Source: Caenorhabditis remanei
Taxonomy: Eukaryota > Nematoda > Chromadorea > Rhabditida > Rhabditidae
Direction of reading: 5' to 3'
DNA length: 64,000 nucleotides
NCBI RefSeq assembly: GCF_010183535.1
Contig: NC_071328.1
Coordinates: 12,462,001 to 12,526,000, forward strand
Shown here: one piece after another, positions 59,568 to 64,000 of the stretch
Layout of the letters: every line of letters begins with the position of its first letter
How positions within the stretch are numbered: position 1 is the stretch's first letter
The notes under the pieces: model-generated
The model's input: the letters and a program-made list of their open reading frames with translations, nothing else
Database searches by the model: none
What the model was told of the DNA's origin: nothing
Position numbers and translations under genes: made by a program

Positions 59568-61295
59568 CTAACAGCATCCTCCACTGCTTCCTGGCCGTTG
59601 TGGTTGCACTGGATTGACTGTATCACGGGATTGCTCGTCGGTTGATTCGGGCATCTGCAAAACTCGAGAAATTTAAGATTTTCAGAAATTTAGGAACGGA
59701 TAGAAAAAGTACTTAGAAAACTAGTTTTAGAGGATTTTAGTGGGGGAGCGGATGCTTGTGACACAGTTTTTGCGAAATGTCAGACGTAAGTTAGCTATAG
59801 AAGTCGTAGCTGGTGGCAGAGAAATTACAAAAGTTAGGCCATCATTTTTTAGTTTTTCTTGATTTTATTAACTCGGCACAGTTCTTACAACTGCGCTCCA
59901 CAAAAAAGCTCATGAAAAACGCCTCTTTTTCTCTGAGTCTCTCAATTTCGCACACAATTTTCTTCGGTTTCGGTGGAGCGCAGTTGTAAGAAGCTTGCCG
60001 TGATAATAATTACTTTCAGACGATCTTTGGGACGAATGGCAAGAAAAATGCATGAAAGCAACCCAGAAAACTGGATTAAAAACAAGAAATGGTGGCCTAA
60101 CTTTCCCAATTTCTCAGCCCCATCTGAAATTCAAATCTTCTCACCCACGGTACCCAAGAAACCGAAAAACCATCAGTAATCGGTAATATTATGTGCATGG
60201 ACTGAAAAAGAGAGAACACTTTTGGCTATTTTTGAAAAATGTTTGCAAATTTCCTTATTTTCAAACTTTTTTTCGGAGTATTGTAAACTTGATAAACTTT
60301 CGCAGCTAGGCTAAAAAATGAAATTTTGGTTGAAAAATTATGAAGAAAGTATCAAAAATTGACGGGCATGAAGCGGTAAAATTATGCATTTTCGTTGCAA
60401 TTTATTTGAAAAACTGCTAAAAGTCGGCAGAAATCCATATTATCCATATTAGTACGGCACGCTTCTTACAACCGCGCTCTACCGAAACCTGAGGAAGTTG
60501 TGTGCCAAATTGAGAGATTCAGAGAAAAAGAGACCTTTTTCAAGGGAATTCCGGTGGAGCGCAGTTGCAAGAACTGTGCCGAGCAAATGGAAAGATTGAT
60601 GACCTAACTTTTGGAAACTGTAAAAATCTGAAATTTCTAAATCTCACCTTTGCAAGAATCGCCTCTGCCAAATCATAGAATGCAGTGTCGACATGTACAT
60701 TCAATTTCGCTGATGTCTCGTGGAAACTGAAAATTTCAAAACTTTCAAAAACTAAATCTCAATGAAAACCAACCGAATTCCATGATCCTGTGCAATTTTC
60801 TCTCCTCTTTCTCTACTAACAACTCGTCGATCACTCATATCACATTTATTTCCCAATATCATTTTCACAACATCTTCTGACGCATGTTCATCAATATTCC
60901 GCAGCCATTTGGCGATATTATCGAAACTTTTCGCGTTGGTGATATCGTAGACCAACATAATTCCCATTGCGCCACGATAATATGATGTTGTGATTGTGTG
61001 GAAACGCTCTTGACCGGCTGTATCCCAAATTTGAAGCTTGATTTTCTTTCCTTTCAGCTCAATTGTTTTGATTTTGAAGTCAATTCCTACAAAAATTCGA
61101 TATTAAAGTATCAGAAATTGCGCTCCACTGAACATTCTCAATAGAGCGTATTTTCTATGCCAACTAACCAATAGTTGAAATGAACGTCGTATTGAATGCG
61201 TCATCCGAGAATCTGTACAGAATACACGTTTTTCCCACTCCGGAATCTCCTATCAACAACAATTTGAAGAGCATATCGTACGGTCGGCGAGCCAT
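59568..61295 (-). CDS. rab-10: Rab GTPase RAB-10, 201 aa
   Basis: Exons 61295-61169, 61086-60774, 60726-60648 and 59654-59568 join in frame. The N-terminus is [20 protein letters not shown] with the P-loop [18 protein letters not shown] is the switch I region, DTAGQERF switch II, and GNKCD and ETSAK are the guanine-binding motifs. The protein ends SSGGCC, a double-Cys geranylgeranylation site. RAB-10 controls basolateral endocytic recycling and other membrane traffic. Length and sequence fit the C. elegans protein. Intron 3 (about 1 kb) contains two MITE copies. An AG directly before the ATG context (TTTTTCCAGAAAA) is a likely spliced-leader acceptor. Confidence 0.97.
59875..60002. mobile_element. 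MITE copy in rab-10 intron 3
   Basis: Termini GGCACAGTTCTTACAACTGC and GCGCAGTTGTAAGAAGC are inverted. The interior CTCTGAGTCTCTCAATTTCG is shared with three other copies in the window. Confidence 0.9.
60456..60580. mobile_element. MITE copy in rab-10 intron 3, opposite orientation
   Basis: GGCACGCTTCTTACAACCGC begins and GCGCAGTTGCAAGAACTGTG ends the element. The interior is reversed relative to the 59875 copy (AAATTGAGAGATTCAGAGAA). Confidence 0.9.
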
Positions 61296-61305
61296 TTTTC
61301 TGGAA
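61296..61305 (-). promoter_or_regulatory. Likely trans-splice acceptor of rab-10
   Basis: On the minus strand TATTTTTCCAG lies about 5 bases before the ATG, with no matching upstream exon seen. This fits spliced-leader addition. Confidence 0.55.
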
Positions 61306-64000
61306 AAATACAAAATGTTTTGAGGGAGGGGAGAAAGTGATGATGAAAAGAAAAAGAGATAAGCAGAAGCACTTGGAGAAAAGCAAACAGAACACTTTTG
61401 AGTTGGAGATTTGTGTGTGGGGGTGATGATCAAGAGAACTTGAAGGGGGAACAAAGGGGAAAAGTTTGAAAGTTTGAGAAGTCAGAAAATCATTTTTTGA
61501 GTGAAAACTAAAGATTTTGGAGTTCATCGGATAAATCAGCGAAAAACTCAAACTTCTCTAATTTCGGCCTAATTTTTAACCAAAAAATTTTTTTTTCAAA
61601 ATTTAAGACGAAAAAACTCCGATTTCTTAATGCATGCATAACTAGTTTTTAATTGAAATCTGTGGTATTATCAAAATTTCAATATTTCGTTCAAAATTTT
61701 GAAAACTTTGAAATTCCATTTTTTGAATTTTTGAATAACTTCGATTTCGGCTCGGCCCGTGACAAGTTTGGAAAAAACTATCAACATAGAGAAAAAACGG
61801 GTAAAAATTCTATAGAAATCAGCTTCTATTTTTGAAATTTGAGGAAAGTTCGAGATTCCGCAAAATTCACCTGGAGTCCGCTCTTCTCCACTCAAAAATG
61901 TGTGTTTCATTTCTGATTTAAAACCGAAAATTAGTACAAATAAGTAAATTTCGCACAAATTCGTATGAAAAATGAAAGAAATTCGTTGAATATCAAATAA
62001 AAATCGAGAATTTCCCAGAGTTACACGACTCCGGACGCAGAAAAAGTAAGCTCTCAATGAAAATTGATGCAAATTCAGACATGAAATGGCACCAAATTTC
62101 CAGGAAAACTATTTTTCCGTTATCAAGTCTATTTGTTGTTATAATCCAAGAAAATCAAGTAAAACTACCAAAAATTCTTGTTTTTCCAGACTTTCTCTAA
62201 TATTATTCCATTCCGGTGCCTTGTCTCTCCAATCCCTTTTTAAATCTTTTCTATAATTAAATCCTCATTAATCCTGGCTCTAAGGCCACTTTATATGGAA
62301 CACTGCTCGAAGAAAAATTCAAATAGAGAAAAAGAGAGAAAACGATTAACGGTAATGCTTGCGCGAGCGACACAAATCACATCGATCAGCTGTCCTCTCG
62401 TTAATTCTCGAAAAAGGTGAACAGCAGCTGGGCGGGTTGCTTCCTCTCTTTCATGCGAATACACAAAGAGACCATTATAATTGTTATTCAAAAGAAGGAT
62501 GAAAACGGGAAAAGGTAAGTGAAGGAGAAGATTATTGATTGAAAATGTCCTAAAGTACTGTTTGAAATGTAGAAAAAAGGAGATGAAGTACATAAGTAAA
62601 CTGCGTCAACGTGTTATCTCAAAGAGTGTTAGCAGCAAAAAAAGAGAGAATTGGCAGGGGGTGTTGCTGATAAGAAAACGGACGATGTGTTCTGGAGATT
62701 GAAGGGTATTACTAATTTAATATGAAACGGAATACGAGTTTCGCAACTATTTTTTCTATTTTTAGGCTAGTTTGAATTGAATTTTTCGTTTTTGGGGATT
62801 GAAGAAAATTGTTGAAATTTTAGTTTATATATTTTGACTCTGAAAGTTGTATTTTTGAAAATAAAAATAGCTCAATGGTAGCAGGGAGTGATTTATGACA
62901 CCTAGACACTAGAAGTTTCCACTGACTTGAAAAGTGCATATTTCAGAGTCATAACCAAAAAAAACTGAAATTGAGTAGAAATCTAGAATCAAAGCTTTAG
63001 ACAGAGAATATCAGATTGCAGATGGATCAAGCCCTTAACTGGATATTTGAAGCAAAAACTCAGATTTTTTTGCACATACCATATAAACTTGCAGGAAAGC
63101 TGTTTCTGGAAATAACACGGATTTCTCACAAAAATCCTAAAAATCGGAAAATCTAACTTCAAAATCATTCGTTTCAAGATCCACAGATCAGTTTTGAGAG
63201 AAATAAAAAGCAGTTTTTAAAGATCAACATGAACAGCTATATTCCTTAGAAAATTTCTTTCCGGTAGGAGTCATTAAGAACAAGGAAAATAGACAATGAC
63301 TCATTAATTCCAAATGAAAAATTAGCAATCCTTGCTAGTTCTGCATTCAAAAAATACCCAAAAACGACGACTTCTGTCATCGCTATTCTTCTCTCCAAAA
63401 AAGACAAAGCTGTTGACATGGTCAGTCAGTGGTGAATGAAATAGGGGAGGGTGGAATTTTTTTTGAAAGGCCGTTGTCTCGTCTCGGGGACCCCAGAAGA
63501 CCCCGAAAATAGACGTTTAATTTGATGAGATAGATAGAGAGAGAAAAAGGACTTCTCTAACTGAAAGAGAGACGACAGAGATCGAGAGAGAGGGCGCCCC
63601 GGCGTATGTTGAATGGAGGGAAGGGATCGATGGCGAGACAACGAGGAAGATGGATGGAGACGCAGGGAATTTGTACTGACGAGTTGTTGGGTTGAGAAGA
63701 GGGGAGAAGAAGAAGGAAACAGAAAATGGGACGACGACGACGACGAAGAGGACGAAGAAGAAAAAAGGGGAAGCTCGGGGAGAGCAGCTTTTCGGACGAT
63801 GAAACCAAAGGGCAACGCGTGTTGACAGCTCTTTTGTTGGATCATGTGGGGCTCTTCAAGTTTCCGGTGGAGACTGACGGGATTTAAAAAAAGTGCAAAA
63901 AACCGAGTTATGAAACGGAAAGAGAAACTTTGGTGAATTTCTACTTGAATTTTTATAAGAAAGGGTGCATCGGCACTAGGAAAAACGGTGAGAATGATTG
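61306..64000. other. Upstream region of rab-10; no gene supported
   Basis: Open frames here lack conserved motifs and splice context. A GA-rich stretch at about 63520-63780 (CT-rich on the minus strand) resembles a promoter or 5' UTR of a gene outside the window. It encodes only low-complexity Ser/Arg or acidic runs. Confidence 0.5.

Noticed and set aside
63426..63845. Ser/Arg-rich minus-strand protein of 139 codons
   Set aside because: Low-complexity CT-rich DNA without splice signals or family motifs; more likely promoter or UTR.

Overview
The window looks like nuclear DNA from a Caenorhabditis nematode. The evidence is short introns with GTAAGT-type donors and TTTTCAG acceptors, nematode-specific families (F-box/FBA2, F-box A, SPK), a U2 snRNA gene, and a block encoding a synaptotagmin, the nucleoporin gp210 (npp-12), a MAM-domain protein and RAB-10. 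From memory, C. elegans carries snt-4, npp-12 and rab-10 close together on cosmid T23H2 (T23H2.2, .1, .5), so the right half appears orthologous to that interval. The species cannot be fixed from sequence alone.

Layout. 1-12,090: end of a satellite array with 39 copies of a ~155-bp core separated by variable numbers of a 29-bp AT-rich subrepeat. 13-36.7 kb is a fast-evolving, repeat-rich arm: a broken FBA2 F-box gene with a minisatellite at its 5' end, an SPK gene, a 1.4-kb foldback, a decayed PIG-V-like pseudogene fused to an unknown exon, three F-box A paralogues (one broken), a zinc-finger-like gene, a U2 snRNA gene, nested inverted-repeat elements, a catalytically dead tyrosine phosphatase-like gene, and an SH2-pseudokinase gene. 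37-42 kb is mostly repeats. 42.6-61.3 kb is the conserved block: snt-4-like (+), npp-12 (+), a MAM protein (-) and rab-10 (-). 61.3-64 kb shows no gene I can support.

Themes. Much of the noncoding DNA is palindromic. At least five foldback or MITE-like families recur, often inside introns, and in one gene the intron is almost entirely one such element. Several signalling-type genes have lost their catalytic residues (phosphatase and kinase). The conserved block carries vesicle traffic (RAB-10, synaptotagmin) and nuclear pore (gp210) functions. The accessory arm carries gene families typical of nematode birth-and-death evolution.

Exon joins were made by eye. Coordinates are usually exact to 1-2 bases for npp-12, rab-10, snt-4, the MAM gene, the phosphatase and the F-box A genes, and approximate elsewhere.
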